DNA of 64,000 bases, from contig NZ_JFKC01000001.1 of the NCBI RefSeq assembly GCF_002115805.1, forward strand, positions 186,001 through 250,000. Direction: 5' to 3'. The DNA is from Marivita geojedonensis. GTDB lineage: Bacteria; Pseudomonadota; Alphaproteobacteria; Rhodobacterales; Rhodobacteraceae. A program made the translations under genes and the position numbers. Shown here one piece after another: positions 38,023 to 47,791 of the stretch. The notes under the pieces were generated by a model. It saw nothing but the letters and a program-made list of their open reading frames with translations. It had not been told where the DNA came from and made no database searches. Positions within the stretch are counted from its first letter, which is position 1; each line of letters opens with the position of its first letter.

Positions 38023-39081
38023 CTAGGCCTCGCCCCAGCCCTCTGCCTGCATCTCACGCAAACGGCTCGCGGTGCGTTCGAATTCGAAGGTTCCAGTCCC
38101 TTCGATATACAGCATCTCCGGTTCCGCAGCTGCGGATACGATCAAGCGAACCCTTGCCTCGTACAGCGCGTCGATCAGCGTCACGAACCGCTTGGCCTCG
38201 TTGAAGTTCTGACGGCTCAGGCGCGGGATGTCCTCGATGATCAGAACCCGCACCGCGTCAGCGAGCGCGAGGTAATCCGCCGGTCCGAGCATCCGTCCGC
38301 AGAGATCATAGAATTTGGCCCGCGCGACCCCGTTGTGAAAGCGCGGCAGTTCGATCTGGCGGCCCTGGACATGCAGCGTCAGGCTGTCCTGCTCGCCGCC
38401 GGTCAATTCCTGCCAGATACGACCGATTTCAGCCTTGGCTGCAGCGTCGTTCGGCGTGAAATAGACCTGCGCTCCTTCCAACCGATCCTGCCGATAGTCC
38501 GTCGGTGAGGCCAGTTCATGCACCACCATGCGCGAATTGAGCATGTCGATGAACGGCAGGAAAATCTGCCGGTTCAGACCATCCTTGTAAAGATCATCCG
38601 GCACGCGGTTCGACGTGGTGACAACGACAACGCCCGCAGCGAACAGTTTTTCGAACAGCCGCCCAACAATCATCGCGTCGGTGATGTCGGTGATCTGCAT
38701 CTCGTCGAACGCCAGCAGCCGCACGGAGTCCGACACCGATTTCGCCACCGGTTTGATCGCGTCCTCGACCCCATCCTGCCGGGCCTTATGAATGGCGGCG
38801 TGGATTTCCTGCATGAAGGCGTGGAAATGCACCCGCCGGGCCGGGACGGTCAGGCTCTCGACAAACAGATCCATGAGCATCGACTTGCCGCGCCCGACAC
38901 CGCCCCAGAGATAGAGACCCTTGGGTGGTTCCGGTGCTTTGCGAAACAATCCCTTTTTCACCGGCTCGGCCAAGGCTGCGCGGATGCGTTCGAATTCGGG
39001 CAAGGCCGCTTCCTGTGCCGGGTCTCGGGTCAGAGTACCGTCCGCTACACGTGCGGCATAGATGTCGGGCAAGGTCGTCAT
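38023..39081 (-). CDS. zapE: cell division protein ZapE / AFG1-like ATPase
   Basis: A 352-aa P-loop ATPase of the AFG1 family. It has Walker A GGVGRGKS (60-67), Walker B LLAFDEMQITD, and sensor and arginine regions with TTSNRVPDDLY. In E. coli ZapE associates with FtsZ at the division site under stress; mitochondrial AFG1 helps degrade membrane proteins. The ATG at 39081 is the only reasonable start. It sits 41 bases downstream of the DUF2794 gene on the same strand. Confidence 0.93.
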   Translation of the reverse strand: MTTLPDIYAARVADGTLTRDPAQEAALPEFERIRAALAEPVKKGLFRKAPEPPKGLYLWGGVGRGKSMLMDLFVESLTVPARRVHFHAFMQEIHAAIHKARQDGVEDAIKPVAKSVSDSVRLLAFDEMQITDITDAMIVGRLFEKLFAAGVVVVTTSNRVPDDLYKDGLNRQIFLPFIDMLNSRMVVHELASPTDYRQDRLEGAQVYFTPNDAAAKAEIGRIWQELTGGEQDSLTLHVQGRQIELPRFHNGVARAKFYDLCGRMLGPADYLALADAVRVLIIEDIPRLSRQNFNEAKRFVTLIDALYEARVRLIVSAAAEPEMLYIEGTGTFEFERTASRLREMQAEGWGEA

Positions 39082-39122
39082 GACTGCCGATTACCGTGTC
39101 TCTGCCGGATTGTGGAGAGGTC

Positions 39123-39464
39123 TTATTCGACCGCGCGGATCAATTTGCGGTCCAGTACGCGCAGCACGGTTTTCAGGTCGTGTCCCCGCTTGAGAATCTG
39201 ACCGTCCATCCCGATCACCGCGTATTGCCCTTGGCGGTTGCGGAGCTTGGGGCGCTTTTCGATGCGGTAGAGAGGGTTTTCGGCGGTGCGGCGGAAGACC
39301 GAAAACACGGCCACGTCCCGCAGGGTCGAAATCCCGTAGTCGCGCCACTCTCCTGCGGCGACCATGCGACCGTAAAGAGACAGGATCTCACTCAGCTCGG
39401 TCCGGTGAAAGGCCACCTGCTCGGGCGCGGATCGAGGCTGAGGGAACGGCGTGATACTGTTCAT
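39123..39464 (-). CDS. DUF2794 domain-containing protein
   Basis: A 113-aa soluble protein of the alphaproteobacterial DUF2794 family. Its hallmark is VAFHRTELSEILSLYGRMV followed by AGEWRDYGI and the basic KRPKLRNRQGQYAV. Function unknown. Its promoter region contains three adjacent palindromes (39535-39590). zapE follows it closely and may be cotranscribed. Confidence 0.85.
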   Translation of the reverse strand: MNSITPFPQPRSAPEQVAFHRTELSEILSLYGRMVAAGEWRDYGISTLRDVAVFSVFRRTAENPLYRIEKRPKLRNRQGQYAVIGMDGQILKRGHDLKTVLRVLDRKLIRAVE

Positions 39465-39534
39465 ATCTCATGATGTGTGCAGGCCGGGGTGTAAATCAAG
39501 CGGTTTCGCAGCTTGCCCCTTCGAAGGCCCAGAT

Positions 39535-39551
39535 AGGTCCGATCGGGACCT
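39535..39551. repeat. inverted repeat 1 of 3 (AGGTCC-N5-GGACCT)
   Basis: A 6-bp perfect stem with a five-base loop, located about 70 bases upstream of the DUF2794 start. It is followed by two more palindromes, and its arms also complement repeat 3, so alternative pairings are possible. Confidence 0.5.
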
Positions 39552-39553
39552 AA

Positions 39554-39571
39554 TGTTTCGCGCGCGAAACA
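39554..39571. repeat. inverted repeat 2 of 3 (18-bp perfect palindrome)
   Basis: TGTTTCGCG directly followed by CGCGAAACA, with no loop. It is more likely a protein-binding site than an RNA hairpin. It lies between repeats 1 and 3 in the imuB-DUF2794 gap. Confidence 0.5.
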
Positions 39572-39573
39572 AT

Positions 39574-39590
39574 GGGTCCGTTTCGGACCC
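39574..39590 (+). repeat. inverted repeat 3 of 3 (GGGTCC-N5-GGACCC)
   Basis: A 6-bp GC-rich stem, five-base loop, followed on the plus strand by TTTAA. It shares the GGTCC/GGACC core with repeat 1. It could end the imuB transcript coming from the right, or form a leader structure for DUF2794. Confidence 0.45.
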
Positions 39591-39711
39591 TTTAACCATC
39601 TGTTAATGAAAGTGATTTTGTGGTTTCCGAGGGTCTTTTCCGCGAAGGACAGATCGGGATTCATCGACGCATTTTGGCACCACCCCTACCGCGATGGACA
39701 CCCTTTCCTTT

Positions 39712-41379
39712 TCACGCAAAAGCCCCCTGACAGAACCAGCCCGAGGATTTCGCCGCACCGTGGGCGTAAAACAGCCAGAGGCGGTGGCCGTCTTTGGTGA
39801 TCACCTCCCAATAGTCCCGCTGACCGCTGCGCCATGCGGGATCATCAAGCCACCATTCGGGCGCGATGCGCTCGGGGCCACGGGTGCTGTGAACGTGATG
39901 GTCGCGCCCACGCCAGCGAAACACCTCGGGCAGGCGCGGGACATCCGCCACCATCACCGGCTCGGGCATCCACATGCGCAGCGGCCGCAGTTTGTTGCGT
40001 TGGGGCCAGTCCATCACCGGGTCGGACCACGCCGCCGCGACGGTGACTGATGTCTTTTCCGGGATGTGGCTGTCGGCAGGTTGCAGACGGGTGATCGCTT
40101 CCATGCCCAGTCGCGTGCCGAGACGCCCGATCAGCCGATCGAGCGATCCGGGTTTCGGCCCCGCCATGCGCGCGCGCCCTGCCTCTGCGGCCTCCAGATG
40201 CCCGGCGGCGGTGCGCAGATGTATGGGTTCATGCAGCACCGCTTCGAGCCGCAGCATGTCGATGCCGTAGCCCGCATCCAGATCCTCGACCTTGAGCCGC
40301 AAGAGCGGGCGGATGTGGTCGGGGTCGTGTGACGGCCTGGCCATCGTGACATTCATCCACTGCATCGTGCCATCGGCACGGTATGCCTCGAAGCGGAGCG
40401 TGCGCGCGCCCCGTCCCTTGTTGCGCAGCGCATCGCAGAGCCGGGGCAGCATCCGGGCGACGGCGGCCATCACGTCTTCTTCCAACCCGATGGGGTCGGG
40501 CAGGCTCAGGCGGGTGGCAAAGCGGTCGGGCGGTGGGGCCGGACTGACCGGTTCGGGCAACGCGCCCAGCGCCTGGTCCAGCCGCGCCACCAGCCCGCGC
40601 CCAAAGCGGCGGGCAAGCCCGGCGCGGGGTTGTTCGACCAGTTCTTTCACCCGGCGCAGACCAAGGCGCGAGAGTTGCGCCATCGTGTGGCTTTCCAATC
40701 GCAACGCGGCAATCGGCAGAGGCGCCAGCGCGTCATAGGTCTTGCCGGGGGCCGCGATGCGGGCGCGCCCCTGCACCGGGGCCAGCGTGACGGCAGGTGC
40801 GGCACCGCCGCGTTCCCAGTGCCGTCGCTTGCCAGCACGGGAACGGGTGGCGCGGGCCTCTTGGTCGATCGCATCGCCGTTGCGGTGATGATCCCCGGCC
40901 TGCCCGCCGCCGAAGCGGGCCAGCGCCCAAGCCCCGCCCAACGTGTCGGCGATGCCCAATTGCACCGAGAGGCCCAGATCGGTGCAATCCTCTTCGACCT
41001 GCCGCGCCAGTTGTTCCTCACCGCCGAAGAGATGCGCGCAGCCGGTCAGGTCGATGACCAGCGCGTCGGGCGCTTCGCGGGCGACCCAAGGCGAGAATTT
41101 GCCTGCCCAGCGGTGCAGCACCCCCAGAAACGCCGCCTCGGCATGGGGGTTCGACAGGCGCGTGAGCAGGTCGGCGCACATGGCATGGGCATCACGGAGT
41201 GGCTGGCCTTCGTAAAGCCCCGCCGCCTGCGCGAGCGGAGAGAGCGAAGCCAGTACCTGCGCCTGCCCGACATCGCGCAACACGGCAAAGGGCACTTCCC
41301 CCAAGTTGGGGTCGCGCCGGATATGGCGTTCGGCGGCCAGCCGGGGAAACCAGATGGACAGGATGCGACGGTTGGGCAT
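39712..41379 (-). CDS. imuB: Y-family DNA polymerase-like protein ImuB
   Basis: A 555-aa DinB-related protein of the ImuB group. ImuB lacks polymerase activity and acts as a hub between the beta clamp and the error-prone polymerase DnaE2. It opens with [18 protein letters not shown], where active polymerases have catalytic acidic residues; [15 protein letters not shown] and the little-finger region follow. The C-terminus ([18 protein letters not shown], then a WFCQG tail) is the usual ImuB end. The upstream GTTC-N7-GTTC box makes it an SOS gene. Neither imuA nor dnaE2 flanks it: DUF2794 lies downstream and an I78 inhibitor gene upstream, which is unusual. Confidence 0.9.
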   Translation of the reverse strand: MPNRRILSIWFPRLAAERHIRRDPNLGEVPFAVLRDVGQAQVLASLSPLAQAAGLYEGQPLRDAHAMCADLLTRLSNPHAEAAFLGVLHRWAGKFSPWVAREAPDALVIDLTGCAHLFGGEEQLARQVEEDCTDLGLSVQLGIADTLGGAWALARFGGGQAGDHHRNGDAIDQEARATRSRAGKRRHWERGGAAPAVTLAPVQGRARIAAPGKTYDALAPLPIAALRLESHTMAQLSRLGLRRVKELVEQPRAGLARRFGRGLVARLDQALGALPEPVSPAPPPDRFATRLSLPDPIGLEEDVMAAVARMLPRLCDALRNKGRGARTLRFEAYRADGTMQWMNVTMARPSHDPDHIRPLLRLKVEDLDAGYGIDMLRLEAVLHEPIHLRTAAGHLEAAEAGRARMAGPKPGSLDRLIGRLGTRLGMEAITRLQPADSHIPEKTSVTVAAAWSDPVMDWPQRNKLRPLRMWMPEPVMVADVPRLPEVFRWRGRDHHVHSTRGPERIAPEWWLDDPAWRSGQRDYWEVITKDGHRLWLFYAHGAAKSSGWFCQGAFA

Positions 41380-41386
41380 GAGACTC

Positions 41387-41430
41387 GGGCAGCAAGTGTT
41401 CTTTTTTTGTTCTATATACTCTTGCTGCCC
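41387..41430. repeat. 10-bp inverted repeat flanking the LexA box
   Basis: GGGCAGCAAG (41387-41396) and CTTGCTGCCC (41421-41430) are perfect inverted copies around a 24-base AT-rich centre that contains the SOS box. The similarity extends outward to GACTC and GAGTC with a three-base interruption. It could be a cruciform, a fused operator, or a scar. Confidence 0.6.
41398..41412 (-). promoter_or_regulatory. LexA (SOS) box of imuB
   Basis: GTTC, seven Ts, GTTC: an exact match to the alphaproteobacterial LexA consensus GTTC-N7-GTTC, 18 bases upstream of the imuB ATG. A TATATA stretch, read on the minus strand, overlaps its promoter-distal side and could be the -10. Confidence 0.85.
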
Positions 41431-41482
41431 TGCGAGTCGAGATCAGAGCCACCTTTGGTGGATCACAACTGTCGCGACCGGA

Positions 41483-41749
41483 TCAGCCGCAATAGATACG
41501 CACCACGGCGCCGCGGTCATCCAGCGCGAAATTCACCCGATCGCCCCGGAAATCCATCGTCATCGGGTCATTCGGGCCCAAGATGCGATGCGGTTGCGAG
41601 AACGCAATGGTTTCCAGCTGTGCCCGCTGAAGCCCCATCAGATGAGACATATCTTCTGCACCGCAGGATTCGACCGGCTTTTCGGCGACCGTGACCTCCT
41701 GACAGGCGACAAGCGTCAGACACACAGCAAGGGCAGTATAAATCCGCAT
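41483..41749 (-). CDS. small lipoprotein, I78-type peptidase inhibitor
   Basis: An 88-aa lipoprotein: signal peptide [16 protein letters not shown] with a lipobox-like LVAC, then a domain with [31 protein letters not shown] and VVRIYCG. This pattern, ending in a cysteine that would pair with the one near the start, is that of the I78 protease inhibitor family (elastase-inhibitor type). ATG 41749 was chosen because it starts the signal peptide; longer in-frame starts lie in the opposite promoter region. It is divergent from the formaldehyde dehydrogenase gene. Confidence 0.78.
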   Translation of the reverse strand: MRIYTALAVCLTLVACQEVTVAEKPVESCGAEDMSHLMGLQRAQLETIAFSQPHRILGPNDPMTMDFRGDRVNFALDDRGAVVRIYCG

Positions 41750-41836
41750 ATAGAAACCTCTCCAATATCCAAGCCAATGCTTGCAAACCCAGCGCTTTCC
41801 CGCAAGGCTTGGCGAAAACCAACGAGGGAGAGGACA

Positions 41837-42949
41837 ATGCGCACACGCGCCGCCGTTGCCGTTCAAGCCGGCAAACCATTGGAAATCATGGATGTGAACC
41901 TTGACGGCCCGCGCGCCGGAGAGGTGCTGGTCGAAATCAAGGCGACCGGGATTTGCCATACCGACGAATTCACCCTGTCCGGGGCCGACCCCGAGGGCAT
42001 GTTCCCGGCGATTCTGGGCCATGAGGGCGCCGGGGTTGTGGTCGAGGTGGGGGAAGGCGTGACAAGCCTCAAGCCCGGCGATCACGTAATCCCGCTTTAC
42101 ACGCCGGAATGCCGGGAATGCGAATACTGCCTGCATCCCAAGACCAACCTGTGTCAGTCGATCCGCGAGACCCAGGGCAAGGGTGTGATGCCGGACGGCA
42201 CGTCACGGTTCAGCACCTTGGATGGCGATCCGATCCTGCACTACATGGGCTGTTCGACATTTTCGAACCACACGGTTCTGCCCGAAATCGCGCTGGCCAA
42301 GATCCGCGAGGACGCGCCCTTCGACAAGGTGTGTTACATCGGCTGCGGTGTGACCACGGGGATCGGTGCGGTGATCAACACCGCCAAGGTCGAAATCGGC
42401 AGCCGCGCGGTGGTGTTCGGCCTGGGCGGGATTGGTCTCAATGTCATTCAGGGCCTGCGCCTGGCGGGTGCCGATCAGATCGTCGGTGTGGACATCAACC
42501 CCGACAAGGTACCGATGGCCGAGCGCTTTGGCATGACGCATTTCGTCAACCCGAAGGAGGTCGAGGGCGATCTGGTGCCCTATCTGGTCAACCTGACCAA
42601 GGGCGGCGCGGACTACACCTTTGACGCCACCGGTAACGTGCAGGTCATGCGGGACGCGCTGGAATGTGCGCACAAGGGCTGGGGTGAGAGCATCATCATC
42701 GGCGTGGCGCCGGCGGGTGCCAAAATCAGCACACGCCCGTTCCAGCTTGTCACAGGCCGCACATGGAAGGGCACGGCCTTTGGTGGTGCACGGGGCCGGA
42801 CGGATGTGCCGAAGATCGTGGATTGGTACATGGACGGGAAAATCGAGATCGATCCGATGATCACCCACACCATGTCACTGGACGACATCAACAAGGGGTT
42901 CGACCTGATGCATGCGGGTGAAAGCATCCGCTCGGTCGTGATCTACTGA
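41837..42949 (+). CDS. S-(hydroxymethyl)glutathione dehydrogenase / class III alcohol dehydrogenase
   Basis: A 370-aa zinc- and NAD-dependent enzyme that oxidises S-hydroxymethylglutathione (formaldehyde detoxification) and can reduce S-nitrosoglutathione. Catalytic zinc ligands are Cys40 and His62; the structural zinc cysteines are Cys92, Cys95, Cys98 and Cys106. The nucleotide-binding loop is [14 protein letters not shown] 41837 follows AGGAGAGG-like purines; open frame upstream is not used. A clear hairpin follows. An S-formylglutathione hydrolase gene, its usual partner, is not next to it. Confidence 0.94.
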   Translation: MRTRAAVAVQAGKPLEIMDVNLDGPRAGEVLVEIKATGICHTDEFTLSGADPEGMFPAILGHEGAGVVVEVGEGVTSLKPGDHVIPLYTPECRECEYCLHPKTNLCQSIRETQGKGVMPDGTSRFSTLDGDPILHYMGCSTFSNHTVLPEIALAKIREDAPFDKVCYIGCGVTTGIGAVINTAKVEIGSRAVVFGLGGIGLNVIQGLRLAGADQIVGVDINPDKVPMAERFGMTHFVNPKEVEGDLVPYLVNLTKGGADYTFDATGNVQVMRDALECAHKGWGESIIIGVAPAGAKISTRPFQLVTGRTWKGTAFGGARGRTDVPKIVDWYMDGKIEIDPMITHTMSLDDINKGFDLMHAGESIRSVVIY

Positions 42950-42957
42950 TACTGCGT

Positions 42958-42980
42958 GCGGAGGGGTATCGCCCCTCCGT
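42958..42980 (+). terminator. hairpin after the formaldehyde dehydrogenase gene
   Basis: CGGAGGGG, loop TATCG, CCCCTCCG. A perfect 8-bp stem begins nine bases after the stop. No T tract follows; many Rhodobacteraceae terminators look like this. Confidence 0.5.
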
Positions 42981-43017
42981 GCGGGAACCGGATCCCGGTG
43001 CACGAGGTTCCTGACAC

Positions 43018-43728
43018 ATGTCCGATACGCCTTCACTTCTCGCCGTTCTGATCGACGCCGACAACACCTCTCCGAAATATGCCCGTGCGCTGTTCGAGGA
43101 GATCGCGTCATTGGGCGAAGCCAGCGTGCGGCGCTGTTACGGCGACTTTTCCAGCCAGCAGATGGCGGGCTGGTCAAAGGTGCAGGCGGAGTTCGGTCTG
43201 GTGCCTCATCACCAACCGGCCAACACCGTGGGTAAGAATGCGAGCGATATCGCGCTGGTGATCGACGCGATGGACCTGATGCATACGGGGCGGTTTGACG
43301 GGTTTGTGCTGGTCAGTTCGGACAGCGACTTTACCCGGTTGGCGCAGCGGCTGCGCGAGCAGGGCTTGGACGTTTACGGGATGGGGATGCAGAAGACGCC
43401 CGAAGCCTTCCGCCGGGCATGCAAGCGGTTCATCTTCCTCGAGAACCTCGAAGGCGGGCCGGAGACCGGCAGCAGGGATCAGGCCCCTGGCAAGAGCGGG
43501 AACCTGAACGAGGCGCGGAACCTGATCCTCAAGGCAATGGATGCGATTGATCAGGACGATGAATGGTATCGGCTGGGTCAGTTGGGCCAGCACATCGTGT
43601 CGGCCAATCCGGATTTCGACACCCGCACCTATGGCAAGCGCAAGCTGAGCGACCTCGTAACCGACCTGAAGGTGCTTGAGGTCAAGCGGGGCCCCAACAA
43701 CCAGCTGATGGTGCGCCGCCGCGACTGA
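43018..43728 (+). CDS. NYN-domain putative ribonuclease with C-terminal LOTUS/OST-HTH domain
   Basis: A 236-aa soluble protein. The N-terminal NYN (PIN-like) nuclease domain (about 8-145) has acidic metal-site residues Asp13 and Asp15 in LIDADN, Asp77 in NASDIAL, and Asp102 and Asp104 in SSDSDF. After a short linker, residues about 163-232 read as an OST-HTH/LOTUS domain (LGQHIVSANPDFDTRTYGKR; KLSDLV), which in other systems binds structured RNA or helicases. This predicts an RNase with its own RNA-targeting module. Unlike the 5655-6227 NYN protein, it carries the extra domain. It stands alone. Confidence 0.85.
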   Translation: MSDTPSLLAVLIDADNTSPKYARALFEEIASLGEASVRRCYGDFSSQQMAGWSKVQAEFGLVPHHQPANTVGKNASDIALVIDAMDLMHTGRFDGFVLVSSDSDFTRLAQRLREQGLDVYGMGMQKTPEAFRRACKRFIFLENLEGGPETGSRDQAPGKSGNLNEARNLILKAMDAIDQDDEWYRLGQLGQHIVSANPDFDTRTYGKRKLSDLVTDLKVLEVKRGPNNQLMVRRRD

Positions 43729-43825
43729 TCCGCGCTGTCGGATATATCTTTCTTGAGCGACTCCGGGTTGCGTGGCATCGTCCGAAGGTGAGGGGTCACT
43801 TCATTTTGCGGCAGGAGCCGTGATC

Positions 43826-44629
43826 ATGATGACTGTAGATGCACCGATCCTGATCCGTGCCATCGATGACGATGCGCATGGTCAGGTTCGCGGACTGTCG
43901 GATGCTGCGCTTCTTGTGCTTGCGCAGGAGGTGATCCATCGCCTTTCGAACCTGTCGCGCGATGGCGGGCCTTCTTCACGAATTGATCTCGATGGCTTCT
44001 GCATGGCGCTGATCGAGCCGAAAGCGGAAGAGGCCAAGCTGCGTTTGCTGCGTGCGCATGAGAACGGTGCCAGCCATCGCGATCTGTGTGTCGACTACAT
44101 TGGCGCGGCGGCGAAACGTCTGGGTGAATGGTGGGATGAGGATATCATCACCTTTGGCGACATGGCCGTGGCCGCCGGACGGATGCTGCATTTTCTGCGT
44201 GACCTACGCGACCTTGCTCCGGCTTTTGTGCAGCGGGGGAGCCGGGAAGCGCTGTTTGCCTCGGTTCCTGGCGAACAGCATATACTGGGTGTGACGATGG
44301 CGGCGGATCTGATGCGTGACAAAGGCTGGAAGATCGACCTTCAGATCAACCAGTCCATTGAACAGCTGTGCCAACGTGTGCGGGACAACAACGTGATGAT
44401 CATCGGATTGTCCGCAACCAATGCCGAACGCATCAGGTCTCTGGCGGCGTCCGTGGTCGAGTTGCGGCTTGCGGCGCCGCATGCGCGCATCTTGATTGGT
44501 GGGCACATCGTCGAGGTCGAGCCGGACATCGCGCTGCGTACCGGGGCGGATGCGGCCTCGCCCACGGTGGATGCTGCATTTGATGATTTGGAGCGCCTTT
44601 ATCAATCGCTGGGCGCTGCGGCGCATTAG
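43826..44629 (+). CDS. cobalamin (B12)-binding domain protein, possible sensor/regulator
   Basis: A 267-aa soluble protein with an all-helical N-terminal part (about 60-135, including LGEWWDEDIITFGDMAVAAG, which resembles the cap helices of B12 photoreceptor-type proteins) and a C-terminal B12-binding domain (about 143-260). The cobalt-ligand motif, usually D-x-H-x-x-G, is EQHILG with His152, followed by the later GLSAT and ILIGGH loops. No DNA-binding or catalytic domain is attached. The start is ATG 43826, with GGAG eight bases upstream; the second ATG at 43829 is equally possible. Convergent with the TetR gene. Confidence 0.82.
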   Translation: MMTVDAPILIRAIDDDAHGQVRGLSDAALLVLAQEVIHRLSNLSRDGGPSSRIDLDGFCMALIEPKAEEAKLRLLRAHENGASHRDLCVDYIGAAAKRLGEWWDEDIITFGDMAVAAGRMLHFLRDLRDLAPAFVQRGSREALFASVPGEQHILGVTMAADLMRDKGWKIDLQINQSIEQLCQRVRDNNVMIIGLSATNAERIRSLAASVVELRLAAPHARILIGGHIVEVEPDIALRTGADAASPTVDAAFDDLERLYQSLGAAAH

Positions 44630-45255
44630 TGAGAGCCAGCGACCCCGTAGCGCGCCATGAAGGTCGTAACGGCACCGTCGATCACGCGCGCCTTGTCGTC
44701 CTCGCTGACGGAATGAATGATCCCGAACACGACTTTCGGCCAGAGATCGGCCTTGCACAATTCTGCAAACTGGTCCGCAGCCAGGTTGTAATCGTCGATC
44801 ACCAGTTCCCCACGCCCAACCGCCTGACGCAGGTAATCCACCAAGGCCGCGCGCATGATCATTGGACCGGAGTGGTAGAATTCCTGCCCGAGAAGGGGAA
44901 AGCGGTCAGCCTCGGCCACGCAGATACGAAAAATCCGCTGTCCGATTTCCGAATAGATAAAGCCGAGGAACTGCTGCGCGATGCAGGTCAGAACTTCGGG
45001 CGGTGGACGGGAGTGGTCGATCTTCTCGATCGAGGTCTGTGCCTGCTCCTGACACTGGCGGGTTGCGACTTCCATGAACAGGAGCCGCTTGTCCGGGAAG
45101 TAGCTGTAGAGCGTCGCCTTTGAGACCCCGGCCGCACGGGCGATGTCATCGACGCTGGCCCCTTCAAATCCGTCCCGCAGAAACACTTCCCGCGCGCCTT
45201 CGACCACCTGATCGAACTTTCGGCCTTTCCGGATTTGCGCCTGCGCCGTTGCCAT
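44626..45255 (-). CDS. TetR-family transcriptional regulator
   Basis: A 209-aa repressor-type protein. The N-terminal helix-turn-helix (about 18-60) includes FEGASVDDIARAAGVSKATL and YSYFPDKRLLF, the typical TetR DNA-binding segment; the rest is a helical ligand domain of unknown specificity. It is divergent from the MbfA-type gene, and a CTAAAC-N6-GTTTAG palindrome lies between them. ATG 45255 is preferred to the in-frame TTG at 45279, which would put the start next to the palindrome. Its stop overlaps the end of the B12-binding gene by four bases. Confidence 0.87.
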   Translation of the reverse strand: MATAQAQIRKGRKFDQVVEGAREVFLRDGFEGASVDDIARAAGVSKATLYSYFPDKRLLFMEVATRQCQEQAQTSIEKIDHSRPPPEVLTCIAQQFLGFIYSEIGQRIFRICVAEADRFPLLGQEFYHSGPMIMRAALVDYLRQAVGRGELVIDDYNLAADQFAELCKADLWPKVVFGIIHSVSEDDKARVIDGAVTTFMARYGVAGSH

Positions 45256-45282
45256 TCCCACCCCATATGTCGCGTTCAAAAT

Positions 45283-45300
45283 CTAAACAGATCAGTTTAG
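45283..45300. promoter_or_regulatory. CTAAAC-N6-GTTTAG palindrome, probable operator
   Basis: Perfect 6-bp arms with six bases between, in the 139-base divergent space between TetR and the MbfA-type gene. Spacing and symmetry suit a TetR-family dimer. The half-site is AT-rich, so an iron regulator site is a second possibility. Confidence 0.55.
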
Positions 45301-45394
45301 TCTCGCAATAGGGATGTGAGGTGCCGACGCCGGAATACAAGGCTTCGCGGCGGAAGGAGATGCCTACACCCCGATTGTATGAAGGATACTGACG

Positions 45395-46369
45395 ATGAGA
45401 TTTTCACTGAACCGGCGCCGTTTCTCTGATCTATCTGAACAGGAAATCCTGGCACTGGCGATTTCCTCGGAAGAGGACGATGCGCGGATCTATCGGTCTT
45501 ACGCCGAACGGTTGCGGGGCGACTTCCCGGCAACGGCGTCGGTTTTTGACGGGATGGCGGCGGAAGAGGATACGCACCGCCAGCGACTCGTCGATCTGCA
45601 CCGCGACCGGTTCGGAGATGTGATCCCTCTGATCCGACGCGAACATGTGGCGGGGTACTATGCCCGGCGCCCTGTGTGGCTGGTCGAAAATCTGGGCATT
45701 GATCGCATCCGCGCCGAGGCCGAGGCGATGGAACGGGATGCGGAGCGCTTTTACCTCGCGGCAGCCAAGCGAACGAGCGACGCGGCGACACGCAAGCTGC
45801 TCGGAGATCTCGCCGCTGCCGAGGCGGGGCATCAAAGCACTGCCGAAGCGCTCGAACAGGAACACCTGACCGAGGACACACGCAGCAGCGAGGAAGAAAA
45901 CGCCCGTCGTCAATTCGTTCTGACCTGGGTTCAGCCAGGGCTGGCCGGGCTGATGGACGGGTCGGTGTCGACGCTGGCCCCGATTTTTGCCACCGCCTTT
46001 GCAACGCAGGACACATGGACCACATTTCTGGTCGGTCTTGCCGCGTCGGTTGGTGCCGGGATTTCGATGGGCTTTACAGAAGCGGCCTCGGATGACGGTC
46101 AGCTGTCGGGCCGTGGGTCGCCGATCAAGCGGGGCTTTGCGTCGGGCATCATGACCACGGTCGGCGGGTTGGGGCATGCCCTGCCCTACCTGATCCCGGA
46201 TTTCTGGACCGCGACCGTGACCGCTTTCATCGTGGTGTTCATCGAGCTGTGGGCGATTGCGTGGATCCAGAACAAATACATGGACACACCGTTTTTCCGA
46301 GCTGCGCTTCAGGTGGTTCTTGGAGGTGCACTCGTTTTTGCAGCAGGTGTTCTGATCGGCAGCGGGTAG
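45395..46369 (+). CDS. mbfA: membrane-bound ferritin-like iron exporter (MbfA type)
   Basis: A 324-aa fusion of a ferritin-like/rubrerythrin diiron domain (about 10-165) with a VIT1-type membrane domain of about five helices (about 175-324). Diiron ligand candidates sit in SEEDDARIYRSY, AAEEDTHRQRL, EAMERDAERFY and AAAEAGHQSTAE. In Agrobacterium and Bradyrhizobium MbfA exports iron and protects against iron and peroxide stress, usually under Irr control. Here a TetR gene is divergent, which may signal another control. The gene ends 75 bases before amtB, convergent. Confidence 0.9.
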   Translation: MRFSLNRRRFSDLSEQEILALAISSEEDDARIYRSYAERLRGDFPATASVFDGMAAEEDTHRQRLVDLHRDRFGDVIPLIRREHVAGYYARRPVWLVENLGIDRIRAEAEAMERDAERFYLAAAKRTSDAATRKLLGDLAAAEAGHQSTAEALEQEHLTEDTRSSEEENARRQFVLTWVQPGLAGLMDGSVSTLAPIFATAFATQDTWTTFLVGLAASVGAGISMGFTEAASDDGQLSGRGSPIKRGFASGIMTTVGGLGHALPYLIPDFWTATVTAFIVVFIELWAIAWIQNKYMDTPFFRAALQVVLGGALVFAAGVLIGSG

Positions 46370-46384
46370 CGCCGGTCAGACAAC

Positions 46385-46410
46385 AAAAAACCCGGGCGCG
46401 AACGCCCGGG
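46385..46410 (-). terminator. rho-independent terminator of glnK-amtB
   Basis: On the minus strand: CCCGGGCG, loop TTCG, CGCCCGGG, then six Ts. A textbook hairpin and T tract 35 bases after the amtB stop; it ends the nitrogen-regulatory operon. Confidence 0.85.
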
Positions 46411-46444
46411 CAGTTGGTCACTAAGGCTGATTGGAAGGAGGAGA

Positions 46445-47755
<1,311 letters not shown>

Positions 47756-47791
47756 CTGAATGTGTCCCCTAGTCTCTGTCACTGCGCCGGT

